Of a stretch of 64,000 nucleotides of DNA, positions 1 through 8,772 are shown in pieces. Under the pieces are notes generated by a model that saw only the letters and a list, made by a program, of their open reading frames with translations, searched no databases and was not told the origin of the DNA. Location of the stretch: NCBI RefSeq assembly GCF_000768345.1, contig NZ_AVPS01000006.1, positions 62,001 through 126,000 of the forward strand, written 5' to 3'. The DNA is from Lysobacter concretionis Ko07 = DSM 16239. GTDB taxonomy: Bacteria; Pseudomonadota; Gammaproteobacteria; Xanthomonadales; Xanthomonadaceae. Position 1 is the stretch's first letter; each line of letters starts with the position of its first letter. The translations under genes were made by a program, and so were the position numbers.

Positions 1-116
1 GAGGCGCCAAGACCGCCGCACGAGTCATCGGGACGGTGGTCGGATTTGCTGCGCAGGTTGTCGCGTTGGCTTTGCTCACTCTCTTCCGCAGGAAGTGTCT
101 GCTTCGCGCAACCTAA
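1..116 (+). CDS. Possible C-terminal end of an upstream membrane protein (partial)
   Basis: The third forward frame is open from the window edge to a TAA at 114-116. It encodes about 37 residues: a hydrophobic stretch (VIGTVVGFAAQVVALALLTL) followed by a basic tail (FRRKCLLRAT). That pattern fits the last membrane helix and cytoplasmic tail of a protein beginning before the window. With so little sequence neither family nor reality can be settled; the codons are plausible for this genome. Confidence 0.3.
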   Translation, partial: GAKTAARVIGTVVGFAAQVVALALLTLFRRKCLLRAT

Positions 117-504
117 TCACGGGATTTCATAGTGTCAACAAGCATCGATTTCTTTTCCCCGACATCGGGAAGATCGACGCAAAAGTTGCAAGCCGCCGTC
201 AGCACGCGCGAGTGGGACAAGGGCGGCATCGCACATTCAAGACTCACTGCACTATTTCCCGCGAGCCCCCGTACAACGTGGCTTTCAGCGCTTCATGCAG
301 ACGAAAGCACAGGCATGACGCCAATGCCGATAAATTCTCCACGCCAATACGGGTGGTGATTTTTTCACCAGTCCGCGTTTGAAGATCTGGATGCAAGGAC
401 GCATGCGCGTTTCGCGTTGCACAATCCCGACTGCGCCGAAATGCGCAGGCATTGCGTTGCAATGACCGCAACTCGCCGACCGGCCAGTCCAGCAACAACG
501 CATG
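117..504. other. Gene-free stretch downstream of the gcv operon
   Basis: I see no convincing gene in these roughly 390 bases. Short open frames exist on both strands, but none has a ribosome binding site, a recognisable family or the strong third-position G+C bias of the neighbouring genes. The stretch is less G+C rich than its surroundings and lies between the presumed end of an upstream gene and the gcv operon terminator. Confidence 0.4.
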
Positions 505-533
505 AAAAAGCCCGCGTCGTTTCCGATGCGGGC
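505..533 (-). terminator. Rho-independent terminator of the gcvT-gcvH operon
   Basis: On the minus strand GCCCGC pairs with GCGGGC around a 12-base loop, and five T residues follow (505-509). It lies about 90 bases beyond the gcvH stop, in the right orientation. Confidence 0.8.
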
Positions 534-581
534 CGGGAGATTTTTCAGCAGGGAGGCGACGGTGTCGCGACCGGACTTTTG

Positions 582-609
582 ACGTTCCGCACGGGGAGCT
601 GCGGAACGT
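582..609 (-). other. Nine-bp perfect hairpin just after gcvH
   Basis: ACGTTCCGC and GCGGAACGT form a perfect nine-base stem around a ten-base loop, starting about 11 bases after the gcvH stop. There is no T-run on the minus strand, so it more likely stabilises the mRNA 3' end than terminates it; the T-tailed hairpin at 505-533 follows. Confidence 0.5.
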
Positions 610-620
610 GGAGCACTGGC

Positions 621-1016
621 TTAGTGGTCGTCGTCTTCCAGCATTTCGGCGTAGGCGTCGGGGTCCAGCATGTCGTTGAGCTGGTCGCGCTCTTCGATCT
701 CGAGGGTGAAGATCCAGCCATCGCCGTAGGCGTCTTCGTTGATCGTCTCGGGCTTGTCGTTCAACGCCTCGTTGACGGCAACGACGGTGCCGGTGACCGG
801 CGCATAGATGTCGGACGCCGCCTTGACGGATTCGACCACGGCGCAGGCGGTGCCGGCCTCGATACGGTCGCCGACGTTGGGCAGCTCGACATAGACCAGA
901 TCGCCGAGCAGGCCCTGGGCGTGATCGGAAATACCCACCGTCACCTTGCCGTCGTCTTCGACACGGGCCCACTCGTGGGATTTCAGGAACTTCAGGTCGC
1001 CGGGGATCTCACTCAT
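621..1016 (-). CDS. gcvH: Glycine cleavage system H protein
   Basis: This is the lipoyl carrier of the glycine cleavage complex. It shuttles the aminomethyl group between the P (GcvP), T (GcvT) and L (Lpd) proteins in the cytoplasm. The 131-residue length is normal for the family. The lipoylation motif ESVKAASD is present, with K65 as the lipoyl lysine, and the surrounding sequence ([17 protein letters not shown]) is typical. It lies 97 bases downstream of gcvT on the same strand and ends the operon. The P-protein gene gcvP is not in the window. Confidence 0.97.
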   Translation of the reverse strand: MSEIPGDLKFLKSHEWARVEDDGKVTVGISDHAQGLLGDLVYVELPNVGDRIEAGTACAVVESVKAASDIYAPVTGTVVAVNEALNDKPETINEDAYGDGWIFTLEIEERDQLNDMLDPDAYAEMLEDDDH

Positions 1017-1113
1017 GGCATTGCTCCGCTGCTACGGCTGTGGATGAAAAGGGGCATTAGTGTAACCAAGCGCGCGCACCGCCGGGTGTCGGCGACACGC
1101 ACGCAGCGGTGGT

Positions 1114-2250
1114 TCATTCCAGCACGCCGTCCTGCGCCTTGCCGTCGCGCACGAACGGGAACTTGACCACCCGCACCGGCACTTCCTTGCCGCGGATATC
1201 GACGCGCACGTTGCCGGCGTGGCCCAGGGCGATCTCGCCCGCGGGCACCCGCGCGAACGCGATCGCCTTGCCCAGGGTGGGCGCGAACGTGCCCGACAGG
1301 ATCTCGCCCTCGCCGCGGTCGGTCAGCACTTTCTGGCCGTGCCGCAGCACGCCCCGGTCGTCCATCACCAGCGCGATCATCTGCCGCGGCACGCCGCTGG
1401 CCTGCTGTTGCTCGAGCACGTCGCGACCGATGAAAGCGCGGCCTTCGTCGAGGGAGACCGTCCAGCCCAACGCGGCCTCGTATGGCGTCACGTCCTCGTC
1501 CATGTCCTGGCCGTACAGGTTCATGCCCGCTTCCAGCCGCAGGGTGTCGCGCGCGCCCAGGCCAGCCGGCTTTACGCCTGCGGCCAGCAGCGCTTCCCAC
1601 ACGGCCACGGTCCGCTCCTGCGGCAGCACCAGCTCGAAACCGTCCTCACCGGTGTAGCCGGTGCGGGCGATGAACACCGGGGTGCCGTCGGTGGTGTGGG
1701 TATCGGTGGCGGTGAACTTGGCCAGCTTGTCGATGCGCGCACGGTCGTCCTCGGCCAGCAGGCCCAGCACCTTCCCGCGCGCGTCGGGACCCTGCACCGC
1801 GATCAGGCCGAAGTCGTCGCGCTCGCTGACCTGCACGCCGAACGCCTCGGCATGGCGGCTGATCCATGCCAGGTCCTTGTCGCGGGTGGACGCGTTGACC
1901 ACCAGCCGGAAGAAGTCTTCGGCGAGGAAATAGACAATCAAGTCGTCGATGATGCCGCCGCGCTCGTTGAGCATGCAGGTGTACAGCGCCTTGCCCGGCT
2001 TCTTCAGCTTGTCGATCGAGTTGGCCACCAGGGTGCGCAGGAACTCGCGGCTGCGCTCGCCATGCAGGTCGACCACGGTCATGTGGCTGACATCGAACAT
2101 GCCGGCGCCCTTGCGGACCAGGTTGTGCTCGTCGATCTGCGAGCCGTAGTGGATCGGCATGTCCCAGCCGCCGAAGTCGACCATCTTGGCGCCGAGTGCG
2201 CGATGACTGTCGTTGAGGACAGTGTGTTTTGGAGCCGTCGTCTGGGTCAT
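1114..2250 (-). CDS. gcvT: Glycine cleavage system T protein (aminomethyltransferase)
   Basis: GcvT transfers the methylene group from aminomethyl-lipoyl-GcvH to tetrahydrofolate and releases ammonia. The 378 residues match the family. Near the N-terminus [20 protein letters not shown] is characteristic, and [20 protein letters not shown] carries the conserved Asp of the folate site. The ATG is preceded by AGGA at a good distance. The gene leads a two-gene operon with gcvH. The 92 bases between it and the upstream nfeD-like gene are too short for a glycine riboswitch and hold only a palindrome. Confidence 0.97.
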   Translation of the reverse strand: MTQTTAPKHTVLNDSHRALGAKMVDFGGWDMPIHYGSQIDEHNLVRKGAGMFDVSHMTVVDLHGERSREFLRTLVANSIDKLKKPGKALYTCMLNERGGIIDDLIVYFLAEDFFRLVVNASTRDKDLAWISRHAEAFGVQVSERDDFGLIAVQGPDARGKVLGLLAEDDRARIDKLAKFTATDTHTTDGTPVFIARTGYTGEDGFELVLPQERTVAVWEALLAAGVKPAGLGARDTLRLEAGMNLYGQDMDEDVTPYEAALGWTVSLDEGRAFIGRDVLEQQQASGVPRQMIALVMDDRGVLRHGQKVLTDRGEGEILSGTFAPTLGKAIAFARVPAGEIALGHAGNVRVDIRGKEVPVRVVKFPFVRDGKAQDGVLE

Positions 2251-2309
2251 GGCCGATCCTGGGGAAAGGGGAAGCCGGCCATTATCCCAGAGACGCGAAC
2301 GGTTTCGGG

Positions 2310-2336
2310 GCGGCGACGCACACCATGCGTCGCCGC
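2310..2336. other. Eleven-bp perfect inverted repeat between the nfeD-like gene and gcvT
   Basis: GCGGCGACGCA and TGCGTCGCCGC flank a five-base loop. It begins about seven bases after the nfeD-like stop on the minus strand. It could act as a T-less terminator or mRNA end for the SPFH-NfeD pair. There is no poly-T, so the role is uncertain. Confidence 0.5.
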
Positions 2337-2342
2337 GTCAGT

Positions 2343-2810
2343 TCATGCGGGCCCGGCTTGCGTCTCGCTGGTCGACACGACCGACTCGACCCGCAGGGTC
2401 ATGCCCGAGCTGCCGACGATGCGCACGGGCGCGCCGGCTGGCAGATCGGGGCCACTGACATCCCAGTAGGCGTCGGCGATCTGGACCCGCCCGTGGCCCT
2501 GCACGATCGCCTGCTGCAGCGGCACCACCTGGCCGACCAGCGCGTCCGTACGGCGGTTGAGGCTGGGCCGGTCGCTCTGGCGTCCACGTCCACGAAACCG
2601 GCTGCGGTAGATCTGGATCGACACGAAGCTCAGCACGACGAAGGCCGCTATCTGGGCCAGGAACGGCAGGTCGAACAACAGCACCAGCACGAACACCGCC
2701 GCGGCGGCAAACCCGAGCCACAGCATGAACGCGCCCGGTGCCAGTGTTTCCGCCGCGAACAGCAGCAACGCCACCACGCCCCAGCTCACCGCCTGCCAGT
2801 CCCAGTGCAT
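2343..2810 (-). CDS. NfeD-like inner-membrane protein
   Basis: A short NfeD-family protein of 155 residues. The first half has two or three hydrophobic segments (VSWGVVALLLFAAETLAPGA; FAAAAVFVLVLLFDLPFLA; IAAFVVLSFVSIQIYRSRF). The C-terminal half (about 85-155) is a small soluble beta-barrel (OB-like) domain ending VRIVGSSGMTLRVESV. The stop of the upstream SPFH gene is only three bases away, the usual pairing. The two are thought to act together at the membrane in quality control or microdomain formation (family knowledge). Confidence 0.85.
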   Translation of the reverse strand: MHWDWQAVSWGVVALLLFAAETLAPGAFMLWLGFAAAAVFVLVLLFDLPFLAQIAAFVVLSFVSIQIYRSRFRGRGRQSDRPSLNRRTDALVGQVVPLQQAIVQGHGRVQIADAYWDVSGPDLPAGAPVRIVGSSGMTLRVESVVSTSETQAGPA

Positions 2811-2813
2811 GGC

Positions 2814-3770
2814 TCAGCCTCCGACCCGCATCGGCGGCACCGGACGATTGCCGGGTTGCTGGCCCAGTGCGTCCTTCGCCAGCTCGGCGATGCCGGCCAG
2901 CGAGCCGATCACGCCGGCGGATTCCATCGGCATCAGCACGAACTTCTGGTTTGGCGCCTCGGCCAGCGCCTTGAACGCCTCGATGTACTTCTGCGCGATG
3001 AAGTAATTGATCGCCTGCACGTTGCCCTGCGAAATCGCGTTGGACACCATCTCGGTCGCCCTTGCCTCCGCCTCGGCCAGCCGCTCGCGCGCCTCCGCCT
3101 CGCGGAAGGCCGCTTCGCGCTCGCCTTCGGCATGCAGGATCGCGCCCTGCTTCTGGCCCTCGGCCTTGAGGATCTCGGCCTGGCGGAAACCTTCGGCTTC
3201 AAGGATGTTGGCGCGCTTCTCTCGCTCGGCCTTCATCTGCCGCGCCATCGCCTCGACCAGGTCACGCGGCGGCGCGATGTCCTTCAGCTCGATCCGGTTG
3301 ACCTTCAGGCCCCACGGATGAGTGGCCTGGTCGACGGCGACCAGCACCTTGGCGTTGATTTCGTCACGGCGCGACAGCGACTCGTCCAGGTCCATCGAAC
3401 CGATCGAGGTGCGGATGTTGGTCATCACCAGGTTGAGCGTGGCGATCTCCAGTTGCGCCACCTCATAGGCGGCCTTTGCCGCGTCGAGCACCTGGAAATA
3501 GACCACGCCGTCGACCTTGACCACGGCGTTGTCCTTGGTGATGACGTCCTGGCTGGGCACGTCGAGCACCTGCTCCATCATGTTGATCTTGCGGCCGATG
3601 TCCTGGTAGACGGGGATCAGGAAGTGCAACCCCGGCGACAGCGTGTGGGTGTACTTGCCGAACGCCTCGACCGTCCATTCGTAACCCTGCGGCACCATGC
3701 GCACCGCCTTGAACACCATCACGATGCCGGCGACCAGCAGCACGATGGCGAGTATCGATCCCAGTGTCAT
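2814..3770 (-). CDS. SPFH/band 7 (stomatin/QmcA-like) membrane protein
   Basis: A 318-residue stomatin-type protein. One N-terminal membrane anchor (ILAIVLLVAGIVMVFKAVRM) is followed by the SPFH domain (about 25-190, with LSPGLHFLIPVYQD and VDGVVYFQV). A long Ala/Glu-rich coiled coil follows (EREKRANILEAEGFRQAEIL and on) with a conserved C-terminal tail. Such proteins oligomerise at the inner membrane and can modulate FtsH-type proteases. It is translationally adjacent to the NfeD-like gene. The exact partner cannot be read from sequence. Confidence 0.9.
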   Translation of the reverse strand: MTLGSILAIVLLVAGIVMVFKAVRMVPQGYEWTVEAFGKYTHTLSPGLHFLIPVYQDIGRKINMMEQVLDVPSQDVITKDNAVVKVDGVVYFQVLDAAKAAYEVAQLEIATLNLVMTNIRTSIGSMDLDESLSRRDEINAKVLVAVDQATHPWGLKVNRIELKDIAPPRDLVEAMARQMKAEREKRANILEAEGFRQAEILKAEGQKQGAILHAEGEREAAFREAEARERLAEAEARATEMVSNAISQGNVQAINYFIAQKYIEAFKALAEAPNQKFVLMPMESAGVIGSLAGIAELAKDALGQQPGNRPVPPMRVGG

Positions 3771-3881
3771 TCTTCCCTGCTCCCCTTGTTTGAAGGGGCG
3801 AGTATAGGCACAGCCCGACGCACGGGATCAGCCTGCGAGTGTCGCCGCCGCGCCTCCGGATGGCTGCCGGACCTGCCTGGA

Positions 3882-4115
3882 CTACTTGGTCAGGATCAGC
3901 TTGTCGTTGCGGGTGTGGCGCAGGCGGTAGACCTCGCCGCCGTGGCGGATCAGCACTTCGCGCGCACCGCCCAGCAGCGAGTCGCTGTCGAACTGGCCCG
4001 GTGCCGGCGATGCCGAAGCATGAGGCTGAAATGCCCGGGGCATGGAGACCGGACGGGCGACGCGGGGCTTGAACCGGACATCCGGCGAATGGGCCAACGA
4101 GAGTTGTGGGCGCAT
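3882..4115 (-). CDS. hemP: HemP-type hemin uptake protein
   Basis: A small 77-residue protein whose second half matches the HemP family: SLLGGAREVLIRHGGEVYRL followed by RHTRNDKLILTK at the C-terminus. HemP proteins support heme or iron uptake gene expression or function and are iron-repressed in related bacteria (family knowledge). The N-terminal 35 residues are low-complexity and poorly conserved. A Fur box lies about 28 bases upstream of the ATG. No TonB receptor or heme transport genes are next to it, so it stands alone here. Confidence 0.85.
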   Translation of the reverse strand: MRPQLSLAHSPDVRFKPRVARPVSMPRAFQPHASASPAPGQFDSDSLLGGAREVLIRHGGEVYRLRHTRNDKLILTK

Positions 4116-4142
4116 GGGCGTGGCTCGATCAGGGATGATCGT

Positions 4143-4161
4143 TGATGATAATCATTCTCAT
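4143..4161. promoter_or_regulatory. Fur box upstream of hemP
   Basis: TGATGATAATCATTCTCAT closely matches the 19-base Fur consensus (GATAATGATAATCATTATC type), with the central ATAATCATT intact. It sits immediately upstream of hemP (start at 4115, minus strand) in a local A+T-rich patch, so iron repression of hemP is predicted. Confidence 0.85.
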
Positions 4162-4193
4162 TGATGAATCAAGCACTGCGTTGATCCCGCCCC

Positions 4194-5165
4194 TCAGGCC
4201 GCCACGACGCGCACCTTGTGCCAGCAAGTCTCGTCCAGCCGCTCCAGCAGATCGATGGCCTGCAGGTTCTGCAGCAACTGCTCCACCCGGCTCGCGCCCA
4301 GGATCACGCTGGACACGTGCGGGTTGCGCAGGCACCAGGCGATCGCCAAAGGCGCAGGCGCCACATCGAACTCGGCCGCCAACGCGGTGAACCGCCGGGC
4401 CCGCTCGACCCGGTGCTGCTCGGGCTCGCCGATCACCAGCTTGCGCAGCCAACCATTGTCCTGCCGGCCCAGCCGGGCCTGCTCGGGGAAGCCGGCGTTG
4501 TACTTGCCGGTGAGCAGGCCCGATGCCAGCGGCGACCAGATCGTGATCCCCATGCCGTACTCGGCATACAGCGGCGCGTATTCCAGTTCGACGCGTTCGC
4601 GGTGCAGCAGGTTGTATTGCGGCTGCTCCATGGTGGGCGCGTGCAGGTGGTGATGGCGGGCGACCTTGTGCGCCTCGCGGATCTGCGTCGCCGACCATTC
4701 CGAAGTGCCCCAGTACAGCACCTTGCCCTGCCGGATCAGCGCGTCCATCGCCCACACGGTTTCCTCGACCGGGGTGTCCGGGTCGGGACGGTGGCAGTAG
4801 TACAGGTCGAGGTAATCCACGCGCAGGCGCTTGAGCGCATCGTGGCAGGCATCGGTGACGTGCTTGCGCGACAACCCGCGCTGGGTCGGGCGTGGCTCGT
4901 CGACAGCGCCGAAGTACACCTTGCTGGACACGCAGTAGCCATCGCGCGGCAGTCGCAGATCGGCAATGACGTCGCCCATCAGCCGCTCGGCCGCGCCATT
5001 GCCGTAGGTCTCGGCATTGTCGAAAAAATTGACGCCGTGGTCCCAGGCCGCGGCGATCAGATCGCGCGCGGTGCCGCGGGGTATCTGGCCGCCGAAGGTG
5101 ACCCAGGCCCCAAACGACAAGGCCGACAGCTGCAGGCCGGAAGAGCCGAGGCGGCGGTACTGCAT
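4194..5165 (-). CDS. Aldo/keto reductase (potassium-channel beta-subunit/MgrA-like)
   Basis: A 323-residue NADPH-dependent aldo/keto reductase of the Kv-beta/YghZ branch. It starts MQYRRLGSSGLQLSALSFGA. The catalytic tetrad is recognisable: Asp in FFDNAETYGNG, the Tyr beside it, Lys in CVSSKVYFG, and the region LDLYYCHRPDPDTPVEE with its active-site His. The C-terminal cofactor-binding region includes SSVILGASRVEQL. The substrate is probably a reactive aldehyde such as methylglyoxal, by analogy with MgrA. The gene is monocistronic and divergent from the manganese riboswitch/exporter unit. Confidence 0.9.
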   Translation of the reverse strand: MQYRRLGSSGLQLSALSFGAWVTFGGQIPRGTARDLIAAAWDHGVNFFDNAETYGNGAAERLMGDVIADLRLPRDGYCVSSKVYFGAVDEPRPTQRGLSRKHVTDACHDALKRLRVDYLDLYYCHRPDPDTPVEETVWAMDALIRQGKVLYWGTSEWSATQIREAHKVARHHHLHAPTMEQPQYNLLHRERVELEYAPLYAEYGMGITIWSPLASGLLTGKYNAGFPEQARLGRQDNGWLRKLVIGEPEQHRVERARRFTALAAEFDVAPAPLAIAWCLRNPHVSSVILGASRVEQLLQNLQAIDLLERLDETCWHKVRVVAA

Positions 5166-5264
5166 GGGGGGAACTCCTTCTGCGTGATGGCGTCAGTGTA
5201 AGCCGGCAGGCAGCAGCCAAGCCCGGGCCAAACCAGGGCCAGGGCGATATGCGGTAGACTTCGC

Positions 5265-5455
5265 GCGCTCTTCCTCCGGGGAGTAGCCCACCCGCATCGA
5301 CCGATCAGTGCCGTCTTGACCTGCTGGATCAACGTGTTGAGTCAACGTGCTCAACCCGCGGCTGGACCAGCACGATCGCAACAGCACTGGTCCGTGTCGA
5401 TCCGGGAGCATGCATCAACATACTTGGCCGGCTGGCCATGGTGCATGCGGTTCGC
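5265..5455 (+). ncRNA. yybP-ykoY family (manganese) riboswitch
   Basis: Two hallmark loops of the aptamer are present in order and spacing. GGGGAGTAGCC is at 5278-5288. CAACATACTTGG is at 5416-5427, inside a hairpin closed by GCATGCA/TGCATGC (5408-5414 with 5442-5448). The family senses Mn2+ and controls manganese exporters. The downstream gene is indeed a UPF0016/TMEM165-type exporter. About 140 bases between aptamer and ATG (5456-5592) contain G+C-rich hairpins that could be the expression platform. The exact ends are estimates. Confidence 0.85.
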
Positions 5456-5592
5456 GCCTTGATGGCGCAGGCCGGGCGAGACCGAAGGCAGGCTTGCGCG
5501 AACAATCTCAGGATGCCCTTCATCGGGCCGTCCGGGGTCGGGCCGCGCGGCCTGCTTTCGTCATCGCCCCGCCCGGCCCCTGGAATCGACAC

Positions 5593-6171
5593 ATGGATAC
5601 GTTCCCGCTTTTCACCGCGCTGATCTCCGCCGGCACCGTCGCCGTGGCCGAGATCGGCGACAAGACCCAGTTGCTCGCGCTGTTGCTTGCCGCACGCTTC
5701 CGCAAGCCGTGGCCGATCATCGCCGGCATCCTGGTCGCCACGATCCTCAACCACGCCCTCGCCGCCTGGTTCGGCGCGCTGGTCGCGCAATGGCTGCGGC
5801 CGGAGGTACTGCGCTGGATCGTGGCCATCAGCTTCCTCGCGGTGGCGTTGTGGACGCTCAAGCCAGACACCCTGGACGACGATGACGCCCTGGCCCCGGC
5901 CCGCGGCGCGTTCATCGCCACCACGATCGCGTTCTTCATTGCCGAGATCGGCGACAAGACCCAGGTCGCGACCGTGCTGCTGGCCGCCAAATATCCGCCG
6001 CTGTGGGAAGTCGTGGTGGGCACCACGGTCGGAATGTTGCTGGCGAATGTTCCGGTGGTCCTGCTGGGCAGCCGGTTTGCCGATCGCCTCCCACTGAAGA
6101 TGGCACGTTACGTGGCCGCGGCGGTGTTCCTGTTGCTGGGCGCCTGGGTCGCAGTACGCGGTTTTGGCTGA
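5593..6171 (+). CDS. TMEM165/GDT1 (UPF0016) family manganese exporter
   Basis: A 192-residue integral membrane protein with two homologous halves. Each carries the family signature E-x-G-D-[KR]-[TS]: AEIGDKTQLLALLLAARF near residue 18 and AEIGDKTQVATVLLAAKY near residue 119. About six membrane helices are separated by a short acidic loop (TLDDDDALAP). Bacterial members (MneA in Vibrio, MntX-type in Xanthomonas) export Mn2+. The start MDTFPLFTAL is chosen because the homologous region begins there; the open frame upstream is the riboswitch leader. Confidence 0.92.
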   Translation: MDTFPLFTALISAGTVAVAEIGDKTQLLALLLAARFRKPWPIIAGILVATILNHALAAWFGALVAQWLRPEVLRWIVAISFLAVALWTLKPDTLDDDDALAPARGAFIATTIAFFIAEIGDKTQVATVLLAAKYPPLWEVVVGTTVGMLLANVPVVLLGSRFADRLPLKMARYVAAAVFLLLGAWVAVRGFG

Positions 6172-6253
6172 TCGGTGCTGATCGGCGCAATGCCGGATGG
6201 TCAGCACGATCGGCAGGCGCGCTATCCTGCCGACGGCTCAATGGAGGGGTGCG

Positions 6254-7390
6254 ATGGACGGCAGCCGGGGTTTCCGTGAAGGTGTCGCATCGCTGCTGTC
6301 GCGGCCGGACGAGATCATGCTCGCGGCCGGCGCCAGTGGCGAATTGCTGGTCGCCCGGCTGCGGGTGGTGGTCGCCGCGCTGCTGTTGCTGCTGCCGTTG
6401 ATCAATGTCCTGGGCGGCGGATCCATCCGGGAAAGCCTGGCCGGCCTGGTCGGGGCGGTCATCGTCAATGTGTTCGCGCTGCTCTGGTTGCAGTTGGCGC
6501 GCCGCCCCCGGCACTACCGCTGGCTGCCCTTCGCCACCGCGGCCTTCGACATCACCGCTATCACCCTGGTGCTCGCAGTGCTGGGTGCCAACCACCTGCC
6601 CTCGGCACTCAACAGCATGGTGGTGTGGTGCTGTTACCTGCTCGCAATCCTGGTGACCGCCCTGCGCAGCGACGGCCGCACGACCCTGTTTGCCGGCTTG
6701 CTGGCGTTGCTGCAGTACGGGCTGTTGAACGCCGTGGTGTTCTCGATGGCGTCCTCGCCCGAGCAGCTGATTTCCACCGAGTACGGCGCCGTCACCGCCG
6801 GCACCCAGATCCAGCGGATGCTGTTGCTGGCCATCGTCACCCTGGTCACCGCCACCGTGGTCTACAGGATGCAGCGGCTGGTCGAACTGTCGGGAACCGA
6901 CGGGCTGACCCAGTTGCCCAACCGCAGCTGGCTGTTGCACCGGATGCCGCGCTTGCTGGAATCGGCCGACGAGGACGGTCTCAGCCTGAGTCTGGCGCTG
7001 ATCGACCTGGACCATTTCAAGCGGGTCAACGCCGAGGCCGGCCACCACGCGGGCGACCGCGCGCTGCGCCATGTGGTGGCGGTACTGAAGGGCATGATCG
7101 AACCCGACGAATGGCTGGTGCGGCTGGGCGGCGAGGAGCTGGTCCTGGTGATGCCGCTGCCGACGGGCACCGCCTGGGAGCGGGTCGATGCGTTGCGGCG
7201 CCGCCTGTCCGAACGCCCGTTCGATCCCGAGCGTGCCCATCTGGAGCCGATCCGGATGACGTTCAGCGCCGGCATTGCCTCCAGCCCACACGACGGCCAC
7301 GATGCCTCCAGCCTGCTGGGGCGCGCAGACCAGCGCTTGAAAATCGCCAAACGCGAGGGCCGCAACCGCGTTGTCGCGCGCGACGGATGA
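6254..7390 (+). CDS. Membrane-anchored diguanylate cyclase (GGDEF domain)
   Basis: A 378-residue protein predicted to make cyclic di-GMP. The N-terminal half (about 30-205) holds six or so membrane helices. The C-terminal GGDEF domain (about 215-375) has SGTDGLTQLPNRSWL, IDLDHFKRVNAEAGHHAGD and an intact active site, GGEEL. No clear RxxD inhibitory site lies five residues before GGEEL. The ATG at 6254 is preceded by GGAGGGG at ideal spacing. It is probably a single-gene unit; the signal it senses is unknown. Confidence 0.93.
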   Translation: MDGSRGFREGVASLLSRPDEIMLAAGASGELLVARLRVVVAALLLLLPLINVLGGGSIRESLAGLVGAVIVNVFALLWLQLARRPRHYRWLPFATAAFDITAITLVLAVLGANHLPSALNSMVVWCCYLLAILVTALRSDGRTTLFAGLLALLQYGLLNAVVFSMASSPEQLISTEYGAVTAGTQIQRMLLLAIVTLVTATVVYRMQRLVELSGTDGLTQLPNRSWLLHRMPRLLESADEDGLSLSLALIDLDHFKRVNAEAGHHAGDRALRHVVAVLKGMIEPDEWLVRLGGEELVLVMPLPTGTAWERVDALRRRLSERPFDPERAHLEPIRMTFSAGIASSPHDGHDASSLLGRADQRLKIAKREGRNRVVARDG

Positions 7391-7464
7391 GCACGCTGGT
7401 TGCCGACACCGGCCCGGCTGCCATAACCTGCGCCGTTGCGAGGCACCTGCCGAAGGGGAACTGA

Positions 7465-8763
7465 ATGGAAGGTTTTGCACGGGTCGCCTTCGGCCTGTTT
7501 GGTCTGGCTGTGCTGATCGGCATCACGTGGCTGTTCTCGAGCCACAAGAAATCCGTCGACTGGAAACTGGTCGTCATCGGCATCGCCATGCAGATCGGCT
7601 TTGCCGCGCTGGTGTTGCTGGTGCCGGGCGGGCGCGATGTGTTCGACGCGCTCGGCGACGGCTTCGTCCGGCTGCTGGGCTTCGTCAATGCCGGCTCGGA
7701 ATTCATCTTCGGCAGCCTGATGAACGTGGAAACCTACGGCTTCATCTTCGCGTTCCAGGTATTGCCGACGATCATCTTCTTCGCCTCGCTGATGAGCGTG
7801 CTCTACCACCTGGAAGTGATGCAGATGGTGGTGCGGGCGATGGCGTGGGCGATCACCAAGGTCATGCGGGTGTCCGGCGCGGAGACCACCAGCGTCTGCG
7901 CCAGCGTGTTCATCGGCCAGACCGAGGCGCCGCTGACGGTGCGGCCGTACATCTCCAGGATGACCGAGTCGGAGCTGATGACGATGATGGTCGGCGGCAT
8001 GGCGCACATCGCCGGCGGCGTGCTGGCGGCCTACGTGGGCATGCTGGGCGGGGGCGACACGGTGGCGCAGGCGTTCTATGCCAAGCACCTGCTCGCGGCC
8101 TCGATCATGGCCGCGCCGGCGACGATGGTGGTCGCCAAGCTGCTGATCCCGGAAACCGCCGTGCCGTTGACCCGCGGCACGGTCAGGATGGACGTCGAGA
8201 AGACCACCAGCAACGTGATCGATGCCGCCGCCGCGGGCGCGGCCGACGGTCTCAAGCTGGCGCTCAACATCGGCGCGATGCTGCTGGCGTTCATTGCGCT
8301 GATCGCGATGATCAACTGGCCGCTGACATGGATCGGCGAGATCACCGGTCTGGAAGCGCTGCTCGGCAAGCCGACCGACATGGCCAGTCTGATGGGTTAC
8401 GTGCTGTCTCCGGTGGCCTGGCTGATCGGCGTGCCGTGGCAGGACGCGAACGTGGTCGGCGGCCTGATCGGCGAGAAGATCGTGCTCAACGAGTTCGTCG
8501 CCTACCTGCACCTGGCCGAGATCGTCCAGGGCGCCACTCCCGGCGTGACGCTGACCGACCAGGGCCGGCTGATCGCGACCTACGCACTGTGCGGTTTCGC
8601 CAACTTCTCCTCGATCGCGATCCAGATCGGCGGCATCGGCGGGCTCGCCCCGGATCGCCGCCAGGACCTCGCCCGCTTCGGCTTGCGCGCCGTGCTGGGC
8701 GGCACCATCGCCACGCTGATGACGGCCACCATCGCCGGCGTACTGACCTCGTTCGCGGGCTGA
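7465..8763 (+). CDS. Concentrative nucleoside transporter (NupC/CNT family)
   Basis: A 432-residue inner-membrane carrier of the CNT family that imports nucleosides with H+ or Na+. Family landmarks are GFVNAGSEFIFGSLMN, VCASVFIGQTEAPLTVRPYI (substrate/cation site), GGMAHIAGGVLAAYVGML and, near the C-terminus, FVAYLHLAE and CGFANFSSIAIQIGGIGGLAP. AAGGGGAA precedes the ATG. A PfkB-family kinase gene starts ten bases after its stop, so the two probably form an uptake-and-phosphorylation operon. Nucleoside preference cannot be read from sequence. Confidence 0.93.
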   Translation: MEGFARVAFGLFGLAVLIGITWLFSSHKKSVDWKLVVIGIAMQIGFAALVLLVPGGRDVFDALGDGFVRLLGFVNAGSEFIFGSLMNVETYGFIFAFQVLPTIIFFASLMSVLYHLEVMQMVVRAMAWAITKVMRVSGAETTSVCASVFIGQTEAPLTVRPYISRMTESELMTMMVGGMAHIAGGVLAAYVGMLGGGDTVAQAFYAKHLLAASIMAAPATMVVAKLLIPETAVPLTRGTVRMDVEKTTSNVIDAAAAGAADGLKLALNIGAMLLAFIALIAMINWPLTWIGEITGLEALLGKPTDMASLMGYVLSPVAWLIGVPWQDANVVGGLIGEKIVLNEFVAYLHLAEIVQGATPGVTLTDQGRLIATYALCGFANFSSIAIQIGGIGGLAPDRRQDLARFGLRAVLGGTIATLMTATIAGVLTSFAG

Positions 8764-8772
8764 CCGGCCGCC

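Noticed and set aside
95-382. Two overlapping plus-strand frames near the left edge
   Set aside because: No ribosome binding site, no family and no codon bias; they overlap each other in different frames.
2251-2342. Possible glycine riboswitch before gcvT
   Set aside because: Only 92 bases separate the genes and none of the conserved glycine aptamer segments are visible.
5329-6207. Long minus-strand open frame opposite the manganese exporter
   Set aside because: It mirrors the exporter and riboswitch, has no family resemblance and shows low-complexity Gln/Arg/Gly sequence typical of antisense frames in high-G+C DNA.
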